In this document: positions 18,077-27,490 of the stretch, piece by piece
Position numbering within the stretch: the stretch's first letter is position 1
How the letters are laid out: each line of letters opens with the position of its first letter
Assembly: GCF_000024625.1 (NCBI RefSeq)
Contig: NC_013407.1
Span: 868,001-932,000 of the forward strand
From: Methanocaldococcus vulcanius M7
GTDB lineage: Archaea > AGJL01 > Methanococci > Methanococcales > Methanocaldococcaceae
Direction: 5' to 3'
Length of the DNA stretch: 64,000 nt
Made by a program: the position numbers and the translations under genes
Notes under the pieces: generated by a model
The model's database searches: none
What the model saw: only the letters and a program-made list of their open reading frames with translations
What the model was told of the DNA's origin: nothing

Positions 18077-18748
18077 ATGAAGATAGCGATTTTGGGAGGA
18101 ACGGGAGATCAAGGATTTGGATTGGCACTAAGATTGGCAAAAAATCATAAAATAATTATTGGTTCAAGAAAAAAAGAAAAGGCAGAGCAGGCCTCAGAAA
18201 AAGCAAAAGAAATATTAAAAAAAAGAGGAATAAATGCAGAGATATTAGGTTTAGAAAATAAAGATGCAGCAAAGGAAGGAGATGTAGTTATACTATCCCT
18301 ACCCTACGAATACACTTTATCGACAATAAAACAATTAAAAGATGAACTAAAAGGAAAGATCGTGGTTTCTATTGGTGTTCCTCTTGCCACCGCGATAGGA
18401 GATAAGCCAACAAGGTTATTATTTCCTCCAGATGGCTCAGTTGCTGAAATGATTCAAAATGTATTAAAAGAAAGTAAAGTAGTTAGTGCATTTCAAAATA
18501 TCTGCCATGCTGTTTTAGAGGATTTAGACAATCCTGTTGATTGCGATGTCTTAATCTGCGGAGATAACGAAGAAGCAAAAAAAGTGGTCATTGATTTAGC
18601 CAACCAGATAGATGGAGTTAGAGCAATTGATTGCGGTAATTTAGAAAAATCGAGAATAGTTGAGGCGATAACCCCCCTATTGATTGGATTGAATATAAAA
18701 TACAAATCAAAAGGAACAGGAATTAGAATTACAAATTTAAATATGTAA
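18077..18748 (+). CDS. fno: F420H2:NADP oxidoreductase
   Basis: This enzyme transfers hydride between reduced F420 and NADP, supplying NADPH for biosynthesis in methanogens. The N-terminal MKIAILGGTGDQGFGLALRLAKNHKIIIGSRKKEKAEQ is the NADP-binding Rossmann motif, with the SRKKEK segment fitting the 2'-phosphate. VVILSLPYEYT and VSAFQNICHAVLEDLDNPVDCDVLICGDN are characteristic of the family. Length (223) is normal. The ATG at 18077 follows GGTGAAATT. It stands alone, about 160 bases before the CRISPR array. Confidence 0.94.
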   Translation: MKIAILGGTGDQGFGLALRLAKNHKIIIGSRKKEKAEQASEKAKEILKKRGINAEILGLENKDAAKEGDVVILSLPYEYTLSTIKQLKDELKGKIVVSIGVPLATAIGDKPTRLLFPPDGSVAEMIQNVLKESKVVSAFQNICHAVLEDLDNPVDCDVLICGDNEEAKKVVIDLANQIDGVRAIDCGNLEKSRIVEAITPLLIGLNIKYKSKGTGIRITNLNM

Positions 18749-18912
18749 TTAACGATAAGATCCGTATTTGGCTTTATTTGGACTCATGGTATAAATATTG
18801 ATAAAAGAAGTTTAAATTCCATAGGAGTTTTATAGCATTGATATATAAATGCCAGTTAAGTTCTCTCTTTTAGAGTTGATCAACATCTAAAAAATTGATT
18901 TTTTAATATCCT

Positions 18913-20224
18913 TTTTTTATCACGACTCGTGCTGATTTTAATTCAAATATTACCGACGAATTTGAAAAATTATTGCAAAAGGTTTCCATCACGATCCGTG
19001 CTGATTTTAATAAACAAACAAGTATCACATGATTTAATTTTAACAGAGTTTCCATCACGATCCGTGCTGATTTTAATTTTGTTCTTCTCTTCATCTAATT
19101 TGTAAATTGCATGTTTCCATCACGATCCGTGCTGATTTTAATTTTGTTCTTCTCTTCATCTAATTTGTAAATTGCATGTTTCCATCACGATCCGTGCTGA
19201 TTTTAATTTTGTTCTTCTCTTCATCTAATTTGTAAATTGCATGTTTCCATCACGATCCGTGCTGATTTTAATGAATTCTTGCTCCCCCTATTTTTACTCG
19301 TTTTTCTTTGTTTCCATCACGATCCGTGCTGATTTTAATTCATTAATACTAAACTTATAATTGTCAAGTATATATTTGTTTCCATCACGATCCGTGCTGA
19401 TTTTAATTAATTTAATAATATTAAAGTGTATGACAATAATATAGTAATCTAGTTTCCATCACGATCCGTGCTGATTTTAATTTAATCATCACTTTATATT
19501 TTTTACCACATACTTCAACAGTTTCCATCACGATCCGTGCTGATTTTAATTTACCTATAAGACCATATGATAAACATCATCTACGTTTCCATCACGATCC
19601 GTGCTGATTTTAATCTCATAACACTATTTTTGTAAAATAGATGATATTAATGTTTCCATCACGATCCGTGCTGATTTTAATTATATAAGCAAAGACAGAT
19701 AACATTTGCAACATATATGAGGTTTCCATCACGATCCGTGCTGATTTTAATCGTTAGATGGGTTTATTTTTAGAAATTTTCTGCACCATGTTTCCATCAC
19801 GATCCGTGCTGATTTTAATAAATAAGACACAAAATAAATACACTGACTTAGCAGTGTTTCCATCACGATCCGTGCTGATTTTAATGAAATATTATGAATA
19901 TAGATGAGATACTAAAAAAGTTTCCATCACGATCCGTGCTGATTTTAATTAGTAAATATGTGAAATGGTATAAACGTGAAAAAGAAAACGGGTTTCCATC
20001 ACGATCCGTGCTGATTTTAATTCCATCCATCCGTCAACTATTTCTTCGGCTGATCTTGTTTCCATCACGATCCGTGCTGATTTTAATAGTGAATACAACA
20101 GTATTAAAACTACAATTTAATAGGTTTCCATCACGATCCGTGCTGATTTTAATAGGGATTATAGGATAAAATATACGTTATGTTATTTTAGAAGGTTTCC
20201 ATCACGATCCGTGCTGATTTTAAT
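18913..20224 (-). CRISPR. CRISPR array, 20 repeats of 30 bases
   Basis: Twenty 30-base repeats, read on the plus strand as GTTTCCATCACG...GATTTTAAT, alternate with 19 spacers of 34-44 bases. Nineteen repeats appear identical. The one at 18913-18942 differs at about five positions, as expected for the old, leader-distal end. On the minus strand the repeat begins ATTAAAATCAG and ends GATGGAAAC, with a GAAA(C) end like other Methanocaldococcus repeats. Transcription is therefore on the minus strand, from the leader at higher coordinates. Three consecutive spacers (19078-19112, 19143-19177, 19208-19242) are identical, so there are 17 distinct spacers. No cas gene lies in this window. Confidence 0.97.
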
Positions 20225-20530
20225 AGGACAATTTTTCTTATTTCATTATTACGTTTTTACTGATATTTATATTTTTCTACACTATAAGATTTCTACCCAT
20301 AGATAACCCCTCTTCTTTATAAACCTTTTAACAAAACAATTCAAACTTTTATTTAAAAAACAACAATAAATAAAATATAAAAACAAAAAACACACTTAAT
20401 CAACCGTGGATTTCTAAAAACAACTACAAATAACTAAAAACTCTAAAAAATCTCCATAATCAAACACATCCAAATATAAAAAACAATAAAACAAACCAAC
20501 CCTTAGAAACCAACTAAAAACAAATAAAAA
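20225..20530 (-). promoter_or_regulatory. CRISPR leader
   Basis: The roughly 300 bases after the last perfect repeat have no gene and are very low in G on the plus strand (long runs of A and C), so the minus-strand transcript is U/G-biased. This marked strand asymmetry is typical of leaders in this group. A TATA-like TTTATAAAG on the minus strand (about 20315-20323) lies some 90 bases before the first repeat and is a plausible array promoter. New spacers would be added at 20224. The lack of decay in the leader-side repeats agrees with this polarity. Confidence 0.75.
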
Positions 20531-20538
20531 ACAAAAAT

Positions 20539-21048
20539 CTAAACTAAAAATACTTCATTTTTTAATATTTCTAAAAATTTTTTTATACCTTTTTCTATCC
20601 CACTTTTTTGTCTTTCTTTTATATTTTCAAATGTTAAAAGGTTTGCATAAATATCTGAGGTAAATAGATGGCAGTTTTTGTTTGTTAGGATGCATATTGC
20701 TCCTCTACCAATACCTGCGGTGGATCCAATTGCAATATCAACATTTAATTTTCTTTTTAATCCTTCAGCCATGAGTTTAGCTACTTTTAAGTCATTTTTC
20801 TCTGAATAAGCTTTTGCATATTTGTATGTGTAATCTGGATTGGGCAATTTTATATTGAGTAATTTTTCAGCCCCTAAAATGGAGGGGACAAACATTGCTG
20901 TTATCACTTTGATATTTTTCATAAGCTTTAAATCATCTTCATCAAATAAATATTTAAATTCAAACTCATCATATCCTGCTGATGCTTTATGAAGTGTTAG
21001 TCCAATTTGAGCATGGGTAAAACATTCCGCAGTTGCTACTGTTATCAA
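20539..21048 (-). CDS. UPF0254 family protein
   Basis: The start ITVATAECFTHAQIGLTLHKASAGY and the middle segments GCAxGIGRGAICI-like (GSTAGIGRGAICILTNKN) match the UPF0254 family of methanogens, whose function is not established. The glycine-rich segment may form a binding loop. It has no membrane segment or signal. The start is placed at TTG 21048 because GGTGATATCT lies directly upstream and family members begin just before VATAEC; the GTG at 21057 would overlap that site. It is divergent from the methyltransferase gene, with start sites about 20 bases apart, and its 3' end borders the CRISPR leader. Confidence 0.78.
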   Translation of the reverse strand: MITVATAECFTHAQIGLTLHKASAGYDEFEFKYLFDEDDLKLMKNIKVITAMFVPSILGAEKLLNIKLPNPDYTYKYAKAYSEKNDLKVAKLMAEGLKRKLNVDIAIGSTAGIGRGAICILTNKNCHLFTSDIYANLLTFENIKERQKSGIEKGIKKFLEILKNEVFLV

Positions 21049-21067
21049 AGATATCACCGTGAGAGTT

Positions 21068-21760
21068 ATGGGTGTTAAAGATTATTATGACAGATTAGCA
21101 GGAGTTTATGATAATTTATATAGAAATGAGTATATGAGGATTGTGGAGAGAAGAATAATCTCTGAGTTTATAGATATAGAGGATTTTGTATTAGATATTG
21201 GTTGTGGAACAGGAGAGCATTTAAAGATATTGAATAAAGCGGTTGGATTAGATATTTCCTTAGAAATGTCAAAAATAGCAAGAGAAAAGTCAGGTAAGTT
21301 TGTTGTAGTTGGAAATGCAGAGTTTTTACCATTTAAAAATTGTAGTTTTGATGCAGTTTTGTCTTTTTTTGGAGCATTAAATCATTGTAATTTAAATCGG
21401 GCGGTTAGAGAGGTTAGAAGGGTTTTGAAAGATGACGGTGTTTTTATATTTACCGTTGCAAATGTTTATGATGCAAAGTGGATATTAAGAAATGCTATCA
21501 GAGGAAACTTTAAAAAAATTAAAAAAGCTATCAGGAAACGGAGGGGTGTTATTGTAAAAAATATAGGAGATGAGAAAATAAGAGTTAATACTCGATTTTA
21601 TGATAAGAATGAGGTTGAAGCGATATTAAAAAAGGAAAATTTTAAAATAATCTGCACTTTTGGGGCAAATATAACGGGTTCGCCATTAGATAGGTTTATC
21701 TACAAAACCTTTTTAAAGAATTTTTCCTCTTATATCGGATTTGTTGCTAAAAAATGTTAA
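21068..21760 (+). CDS. Class I SAM-dependent methyltransferase
   Basis: The sequence shows a standard UbiE/COQ5-like methyltransferase: YYDRLAGVYDNLYRNEY, then the SAM loop FVLDIGCGTGEHLKIL (about residues 42-57), VGLDISLEMSKIAREK, VVGNAEFLPFKNCSFDAVLSFFGALNHC and VREVRRVLKDDGVFIFTV. The C-terminal 80 residues are basic. The substrate cannot be read from the sequence. The ATG at 21068 is used; an in-frame GTG at 21059 is possible. The divergent start with the UPF0254 gene leaves almost no promoter space, so the two likely use overlapping promoters. Its last bases overlap the convergent GGGP synthase stop. Confidence 0.85.
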   Translation: MGVKDYYDRLAGVYDNLYRNEYMRIVERRIISEFIDIEDFVLDIGCGTGEHLKILNKAVGLDISLEMSKIAREKSGKFVVVGNAEFLPFKNCSFDAVLSFFGALNHCNLNRAVREVRRVLKDDGVFIFTVANVYDAKWILRNAIRGNFKKIKKAIRKRRGVIVKNIGDEKIRVNTRFYDKNEVEAILKKENFKIICTFGANITGSPLDRFIYKTFLKNFSSYIGFVAKKC

Positions 21761-22515
21761 TTTTTTAATTTTTCCCTTCCTGCCTTTTTTATGTAGTCAT
21801 ACATCATTTCAACGGCCTTTACATCCTCCTCTAATAAGTTGCCTGTAACTATGACATCAGCCCCTGCCAAAACTTTTTCATAAGCGATTTCTGGTTTTCT
21901 TATTCCTCCTCCGACTATTAAATTAATGTCTGAAAGTTTTTTTGCCATTGATATGGTTTCGTTATTTACTGGATACTCTGCTCCACTTCCTGCTTCTAAA
22001 TATGCCCATCTCATTCCGAAAAATTTTGCTGATAGGCAATACATTGCAGTTATTTTTGGCTTATTCTGCGGAATTTCCCTAATTTCTCCAACATATCCAA
22101 CAGCAGTTTTTCTCGCTGGCTCTATGCAAAGGTAAGCCATTGGTATTGGTTCTAAGTTGTATTTTAGTATTGTTATGGAGCCGAGAGTTGGGGCAGTGAT
22201 TGCCCAATATGTGTTTAAAGAGTTCATCAAACTCATATAAAACACTGCATCTGCATATCTTGATAATCCATCTACATTTCCGGGAAATAAGATTATTGGT
22301 AAATTAGTTATTTTTTTTACTTTTTTTACAGTGTTGTCTAAATTAACAACTCCTACACTACCTCCGATCATCACCGCATCTGCATAATCTTTAATATTTT
22401 CTGCGATTTCTTCTATATTTTCTTCTTCAGGATCTAACAAAGTTAAGTAAACTGCTCCTTCATCTTCAATTATTTGATTTAATTTCTTTTCAACCTTGCC
22501 GATTTTTATATCCAT
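21757..22515 (-). CDS. Geranylgeranylglyceryl phosphate synthase
   Basis: This prenyltransferase joins sn-glycerol-1-phosphate to geranylgeranyl diphosphate, the first committed step of archaeal ether lipids. The (beta/alpha)8 fold shows LTLLDPEE, DAVMIGGSVGVVN, PIILFPGNVDGLSRYADAVFYMSLMNS, YLEAGSGAEYPV and LIVGGGIRKPE followed by GADVIVTGN; the last two blocks bind the phosphate. Length of 252 fits the archaeal group II type. The ATG at 22515 follows GGGATAAAC. It shares a four-base 3' overlap with the convergent methyltransferase gene. Confidence 0.9.
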   Translation of the reverse strand: MDIKIGKVEKKLNQIIEDEGAVYLTLLDPEEENIEEIAENIKDYADAVMIGGSVGVVNLDNTVKKVKKITNLPIILFPGNVDGLSRYADAVFYMSLMNSLNTYWAITAPTLGSITILKYNLEPIPMAYLCIEPARKTAVGYVGEIREIPQNKPKITAMYCLSAKFFGMRWAYLEAGSGAEYPVNNETISMAKKLSDINLIVGGGIRKPEIAYEKVLAGADVIVTGNLLEEDVKAVEMMYDYIKKAGREKLKN

Positions 22516-22654
22516 GTTTATCCCATTATCTATTTTTTACTCAAATTTTCCATTGCAAAAATTGGATCAAAAGTTATTAAAAATTAAAAGTCAAATTAAA
22601 ATAAATATAAATGTGAAAATAGTTAAATAGTTAGAGATATTTTTATAATAGTAG

Positions 22655-23740
22655 TCATTTTTCAATTATTGTTTCTTTGATGGCCATTCCAAAGTGCCTC
22701 GCATAGTCGTCTGGTTTTATTAACACTCTATCTCCTGGTTTTAAATCTACGACAGATATTGGTTCTCCATTTTCAGAAACCAGTCGTATTGTCTCAGCAT
22801 TTTGTAAGATTGTTCTAATAATATCTCCTTTATAATCTGCTTCTATCAGTATTAGTGGTCTTTTTTCAATCTTTACTCTTCCGATTATTGCTTCTCGAGC
22901 ATTTCCTTCTTTATCTACAACCAAAACCTTATCTCCTGCTTTTAATTCACTTAAATATTTTGTTTTATTTCCTGGGCAAAGTATATAAGCGTGAACAGGA
23001 CCTGCGTTAACTCTAAACGGTCTTGTTGCTACGTAGGGGTTTTCTAAGGTTTCAGAATGAACTAAAAATAAACCTCTTGAGTATGATCCAATTAACATTC
23101 CTTCTCCTATACTCATTAATGAGCAAGTGTCTATACAAACTCTATCTCCACTACCTACGGGCTCTACTTTTGTTATAGTTGCAACATCTAATGCTATTTT
23201 TTCTTTATTTAGTTCTTCAATTAATTTTGATAGTTCTTTTACATCTTCCAAGTTTTTAGGAGTTAAAAGAACGCCATCAGTTCCTTTTTCTAATATTTCG
23301 TAGGCAACTTTCGCTTCATCTACAGAATCAACACTTGCTATTATTTTAACATCTCTGTGGAATAAATCAGCAATTAAGTTTTCTAATGGGATGATCGTCC
23401 AGTCCCTACCCTCTAATATTATGTTGTCAACAAATCCAAATCTTGCTACTTCAGAGGCAAATTCTTCATCTTCTTTTGATTCAATTGGGATATATATGGC
23501 CGTCTCTTTCCCTGCATTTTTTGCCTCTTTAAGGAAGTCAATGTTATCATTTTTATTTATTAAAACAATATCTGCGTCTAAACTATGAGACGCTACTTTT
23601 ATATTCCCTAATTCCCTTATCCTTTCTATATCTTCAGGATCTGCAACAACAACAGGAATTGATGACTCTAATGCCATTTTTACGATCTCTTTTTTATCTT
23701 CCCAATCGTCTCCCGAAACTTTGACCCATCCAAATTTCAT
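22655..23740 (-). CDS. aroB': 3-dehydroquinate synthase type II
   Basis: This is the archaeal enzyme that makes 3-dehydroquinate from 2-amino-3,7-dideoxy-D-threo-hept-6-ulosonic acid, replacing bacterial AroB in aromatic amino acid synthesis. Recognisable parts are [75 protein letters not shown] and the C-terminal [19 protein letters not shown]. Length (361) is normal. The ATG at 23740 follows AGGTGAG; the earlier start at 23749 would overlap it. It stands alone here; trpBA lies 11 kb away. Confidence 0.93.
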   Translation of the reverse strand: MKFGWVKVSGDDWEDKKEIVKMALESSIPVVVADPEDIERIRELGNIKVASHSLDADIVLINKNDNIDFLKEAKNAGKETAIYIPIESKEDEEFASEVARFGFVDNIILEGRDWTIIPLENLIADLFHRDVKIIASVDSVDEAKVAYEILEKGTDGVLLTPKNLEDVKELSKLIEELNKEKIALDVATITKVEPVGSGDRVCIDTCSLMSIGEGMLIGSYSRGLFLVHSETLENPYVATRPFRVNAGPVHAYILCPGNKTKYLSELKAGDKVLVVDKEGNAREAIIGRVKIEKRPLILIEADYKGDIIRTILQNAETIRLVSENGEPISVVDLKPGDRVLIKPDDYARHFGMAIKETIIEK

Positions 23741-24024
23741 AATTCTCACCTGAAATGTTCGTTGATCTGATTTGTTTATGTATTGTTATGTATTATTTGC
23801 GTTTTAATTATTTTGTTATTTTGTTTATTTTTTTAATTTTTTATACTTGGTTAGTTTAGTTAGGGTATTTTATCTTTAATTTCATTTATTCTCTATTTTA
23901 TTGGTATCATTATTTTATTTAGTATCATCTTAATGGATATTATTATTACGATACAATAATTGATATAATATTTATTTGTAATATTATTTAGCTTTAACTT
24001 TTATTTGTATTATCCTTATGGTTT

Positions 24025-25563
24025 TTAAAGAATTCTTAGCAGTTTTTTTCTTTTAATCTTTTTAATTGTATTTTCATGTTCTATCTTTTCGTGGGTCTTT
24101 TCCAACATTTCTTTTATATTATCTATATAATACAGTTTTGGTTTTCCACCTATGGATTTTATCACACCCTCACTTTCTAACTTGTTTAAGGTATGGTAAA
24201 GTTTAGTTTGAGAGAGTTTTGTTAGATGTAAAAGTTCTTTTGCAGTTAGTTGTTTATGTATTAAGTTTACAATAACCTCAATTTCATCGTCATCAAAATC
24301 AAAATTTTTTAATTCTTCTTTCCAATTTATCGAACCAATTTGGGATTTTTCAAATATAACACCAGTGAATGACAAGTTGTTATGAAACCTTATGAGGTCT
24401 TTGGCAATTGTCTCTCCGTAGGATAACCAACCTACAAGATTTTCTTCGACGATATACTCTTCAAAATTTGAGTTATCTGTATAGAAGTTAATTAGATAAT
24501 TTGGAATATCATTTTCTAATCCCAAAAACTTTTTATTTTTCAACATTTCTCTTGCATAACATTCGTTTATAAATATTAAAGGATCGTTGAATTCGTTTGA
24601 TTTTTTGATCTCTTCAAATATTGAAGCAATCTGACGGCAAATGCTGGTTTTCATCAATACCAAAAAACTCCCTTCCAATATTTTCCTCCTAAATACAAGT
24701 GCATTTTCTTTTACTCCCTCAAGATATGCCGTTATATAATTTCCATTTACTTCCATCAATCCAAGTGGATGAATAAAATAGAACCCAACATGTTTAAGTC
24801 CTCTATAAAAATATTTTTTAATCTTCTCTACTGGGAGTTTTGAATACTCTGAGATCATTTCTAAATACCTAACATATGCAGGTTTTCCATCTAACTCATA
24901 GACCACTTTTCCCTCCGCTTTTGTAACTCTGGCGTAAATATTCGTCGGCTCATATCCATGGCCATATATTAATTCATACTTTAATCTACCCCCTACTACT
25001 CCAAAAACACAGCAGTTTTTAACCACCTCCCCCTTAAATATTTGAAAAAATTTTGTAAACGATCCATCATCAGATGCAGTTCCGCCTATTATTGGAATAG
25101 TTAACTCTCTTCCCAATACATCAAGGATCTCCTGTTCGCTATTTCCGTCCCAATCAAAAAATACAAAACCTAAAAAATTATCGTCGATTTCTAATTTTGC
25201 ATATTTGTTTCTAATAAATGATCTTATCTTTTCTGAGATCTGTTTTCCAGTATATTCTGGATCTTTACCAATTTTTTCACACGAAACTGCACTTTTATAG
25301 TGTTCGTCAAAAACTAACATTAAGATTCCATCTTCTTTTATGTAATTCTTTCCATTAAATGTTCCTCCTGCAGAGCATCCTATAAGGTTATCTAAGGATA
25401 TTTGTCTTTTAAGCCCGCTAAATACATCTTTTAATTTTTTCTCATCCAATATTGAAGTTATACAGATTATCAAAGAAGGGTTCCCCACTTTGTTTTTGAT
25501 TTCTTCTCCAATTTCTATACCATCTTTTACTGGATTTTCTATTTTTTTGTGGATGTAAATCAT
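24025..25563 (-). CDS. FIST sensory domain protein with C-terminal winged helix
   Basis: The N-terminal part (about residues 25-220) fits the FIST N domain (LIGCSAGGTFNGKNY; IIGGTASDDGSFTKFFQIFKGEV; VFGVVGGRLKYEL). The next part (about 220-385) fits FIST C (YARVTKAEGKVVYELDGKPA; FYFIHPLGLMEVNGNYITAYL). FIST domains are thought to sense small ligands, perhaps amino acids. The C-terminal 75 residues contain a winged helix, LTAKELLHLTKLSQTKLYHTLNKLESEGVIKSIGGKPKLYYI, joined by an acidic linker. This predicts a one-component transcriptional regulator. The ATG at 25563 has a strong GGAGGGGTGAGGT site. It is divergent from thrC across about 300 bases. Confidence 0.82.
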   Translation of the reverse strand: MIYIHKKIENPVKDGIEIGEEIKNKVGNPSLIICITSILDEKKLKDVFSGLKRQISLDNLIGCSAGGTFNGKNYIKEDGILMLVFDEHYKSAVSCEKIGKDPEYTGKQISEKIRSFIRNKYAKLEIDDNFLGFVFFDWDGNSEQEILDVLGRELTIPIIGGTASDDGSFTKFFQIFKGEVVKNCCVFGVVGGRLKYELIYGHGYEPTNIYARVTKAEGKVVYELDGKPAYVRYLEMISEYSKLPVEKIKKYFYRGLKHVGFYFIHPLGLMEVNGNYITAYLEGVKENALVFRRKILEGSFLVLMKTSICRQIASIFEEIKKSNEFNDPLIFINECYAREMLKNKKFLGLENDIPNYLINFYTDNSNFEEYIVEENLVGWLSYGETIAKDLIRFHNNLSFTGVIFEKSQIGSINWKEELKNFDFDDDEIEVIVNLIHKQLTAKELLHLTKLSQTKLYHTLNKLESEGVIKSIGGKPKLYYIDNIKEMLEKTHEKIEHENTIKKIKRKKLLRIL

Positions 25564-25809
25564 ACCTCACCCCTCCTCTAAACACACATTGCCATATTCA
25601 GTAAATTAAAAATTTTCCAATAATGTATCTGCCCTTATGGGTTTATCAAGTTAACTGGATTTAAAAATTTTAAATAGGGAGTGTAAACATCCACATAATT
25701 AAACATTGCTATTTTACTATTTATTTTTATTTGTTTGTTTTTGTTATTATTCAATCAAAAATTTAAAAATCACGTATTTAAATAAAAAGTTTAAACTGAT
25801 ACATAAAGA

Positions 25810-25819
25810 TTTTATATAA
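25810..25819 (+). promoter_or_regulatory. TATA box before thrC in the FIST-thrC divergent spacer
   Basis: The 301-base spacer 25564-25864 contains no gene. TTTTATATAA at 25810-25819 lies 46 bases before the threonine synthase ATG, so transcription should start near 25842, giving a short leader with the GGTGAAAAG ribosome binding site. On the other strand an AATTTTTAAATCC-type element near 25650-25670 could serve the FIST gene. The GTGTAAACATCCACAT stretch near 25681 stands out as less AT-biased, but I see no clear inverted repeat. Confidence 0.5.
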
Positions 25820-25864
25820 CAACACGTAGATATGATGAATAAATTTTGACTTAAAGGTGAAAAG

Positions 25865-27082
25865 ATGCTACAAAAATGTATAAAATGTGGAAAAACTTAC
25901 GATGTTGATGAAATAATCTACACCTGCGAGTGTGGCGGGTTGTTAGAAATAGTTTATGATTATGAAGAGATAAAAAACAAAATTTCAAAAGAAACATTGA
26001 GAAAAAGACAGATTGGTGTTTGGAGATATTTAGAGTATCTTCCAGTAAAAGATGAAAGAAAAATAGTTACACTATTTGAAGGAGGAACCCCCCTATATAG
26101 ATGCAAAAACTTAGAGAAAGAGCTTGGAGTTAAAGAACTCTATGTAAAAAACGAAGGAGCAAATCCAACAGGGAGCTTTAAAGATAGGGGTATGACTGTT
26201 GGTGTTACAAGGGCAAACGAGTTAGGAGTTGAAGTAGTTGGCTGTGCGTCAACAGGAAACACATCTGCTTCATTAGCAGCTTACTCAGCAAGAAGTGGAA
26301 AGAAATGTATTGTTTTACTGCCAGAGGGAAAAGTTGCCTTGGGAAAATTAGCTCAGGCAATGTTTTACGGGGCTAAGGTTATACAGATTAATGGAAACTT
26401 TGACGATGCGTTGGAGATGGTTAAGCAGTTAGCAAGAGAAAAATTAATTTATTTATTAAATTCAATAAATCCATTTAGGTTGGAAGGTCAGAAAACTATC
26501 GGCTTTGAGATCTGCGATCAACTAAATTGGCAAGTTCCAGATAGAGTTATCGTTCCAGTAGGAAATGCAGGAAACATAAGTGCAATATGGAAAGGATTTA
26601 GGGAGTTTGAAGCAACAGGGATTATTGATGAGTTGCCAAAAATGACAGGAATTCAGGCAGAGGGTGCTAAGCCGATTGTTGAAGCATTTAAGAGAAAAGC
26701 GAAAGACATAACACCTTACAAAAACCCCGAGACGATTGCAACAGCTATAAGAATTGGAAATCCTGTTAATGCTCCAAAGGCGTTGGAGGCAATATACTCA
26801 TCTGGCGGCTATGCTGAGGCAGTTAGCGATGAGGAGATCGTAGAAGCACAAAAATTATTAGCAAGGAAAGAGGGAATTTTTGTTGAACCGGCCTCTGCCT
26901 CATCAATAGCAGGCCTTAAGAAGTTATTAGATGAGGGAATTGTTGATAGAGATGAAAGGATCGTATGTATAACCACTGGGCATGGGTTGAAAGACCCTGA
27001 TGCTGCAATAAGAGCAAGTGAAGAGCCGATAAAGATTGAATGCGATATAGATGTCTTAAAAAAGATATTGAAAGAAGATTAA
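25865..27082 (+). CDS. thrC: Threonine synthase
   Basis: This PLP enzyme converts O-phosphohomoserine to threonine. An N-terminal zinc-ribbon-like segment (CIKCGKTY...YTCECGG, residues 5-25) precedes the fold II catalytic domain. NEGANPTGSFKDRGMTVG contains the PLP-binding lysine (about residue 106), GCASTGNTSASLAAYSARSG binds the cofactor phosphate, and VPVGNAGNISAIWKGF and GIFVEPASASSIAGL follow. Length (405) is normal. The ATG at 25865 follows AAGGTGAAAAG. The divergent FIST-type regulator is a candidate to control it. Its 3' end overlaps the convergent neighbour by four bases. Confidence 0.94.
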   Translation: MLQKCIKCGKTYDVDEIIYTCECGGLLEIVYDYEEIKNKISKETLRKRQIGVWRYLEYLPVKDERKIVTLFEGGTPLYRCKNLEKELGVKELYVKNEGANPTGSFKDRGMTVGVTRANELGVEVVGCASTGNTSASLAAYSARSGKKCIVLLPEGKVALGKLAQAMFYGAKVIQINGNFDDALEMVKQLAREKLIYLLNSINPFRLEGQKTIGFEICDQLNWQVPDRVIVPVGNAGNISAIWKGFREFEATGIIDELPKMTGIQAEGAKPIVEAFKRKAKDITPYKNPETIATAIRIGNPVNAPKALEAIYSSGGYAEAVSDEEIVEAQKLLARKEGIFVEPASASSIAGLKKLLDEGIVDRDERIVCITTGHGLKDPDAAIRASEEPIKIECDIDVLKKILKED

Positions 27083-27477
27083 TGATTATCTTTTTTTTCC
27101 TTTTTTTCTTTCATTTTTCGTAATTTGTAGTAGTGATACTCTACGGTTTTAATATTTATTCCTGTGATCTCAGAGATCTCTTTTGGTTTTTTGTCTAAAT
27201 ATTTTTTAATTATTTTGTCTATATTAGTAGGCCTTCCTGTCTTTGCCTTTATTGGAATTACTTCAACATCTACTCCTTTTAACGCTTTTATAACTTTTTT
27301 TGAGCTTCTTGCATATTTGGATTTGGGGATAAATATCTTTTTCGGCTCACAGTGCTCTAATAACGCGATTGCAATATCTCTATCTAATTCTAAATTTATA
27401 TAGATCTCATCTTCAAATCCGCAATTTTTAATTTTTTCAATTAACTCCTCCTTATTTTTTGCTATTAATTTTTTCAT
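27079..27477 (-). CDS. DUF1699-like protein with C-terminal helix-turn-helix
   Basis: A 132-residue basic protein. The first 85 residues look like a small alpha/beta domain (EIYINLELDRDIAIALLEHCEPKKIFIPKSKYARSSKK). The last 45 contain GRPTNIDKIIKKYLDKKPKEISEITGINIKTVEYHYYKLRK, a helix-turn-helix with recognition helix around IKTVEYHYYK. I associate this layout with the archaeal DUF1699 family, function unknown; that assignment is from memory and tentative. It lies 13 bases after the nob1 stop on the same strand and is probably co-transcribed. A role as a small DNA- or RNA-binding regulator is reasonable. Confidence 0.65.
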   Translation of the reverse strand: MKKLIAKNKEELIEKIKNCGFEDEIYINLELDRDIAIALLEHCEPKKIFIPKSKYARSSKKVIKALKGVDVEVIPIKAKTGRPTNIDKIIKKYLDKKPKEISEITGINIKTVEYHYYKLRKMKEKKEKKDNH

Positions 27478-27490
27478 ATCTTCTTCACAT

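Noticed and set aside
18749-18912. cas genes beside the CRISPR array
   Set aside because: Neighbours are fno on one side and a UPF0254 gene on the other; neither has Cas motifs, and the 160-base gap is non-coding.
19894-20169. A 91-residue plus-strand frame with repeated FPSRSVLILI units
   Set aside because: It is the in-frame translation of CRISPR repeats and spacers, not a protein gene. The same holds for the minus-strand frame at 18903-19094.
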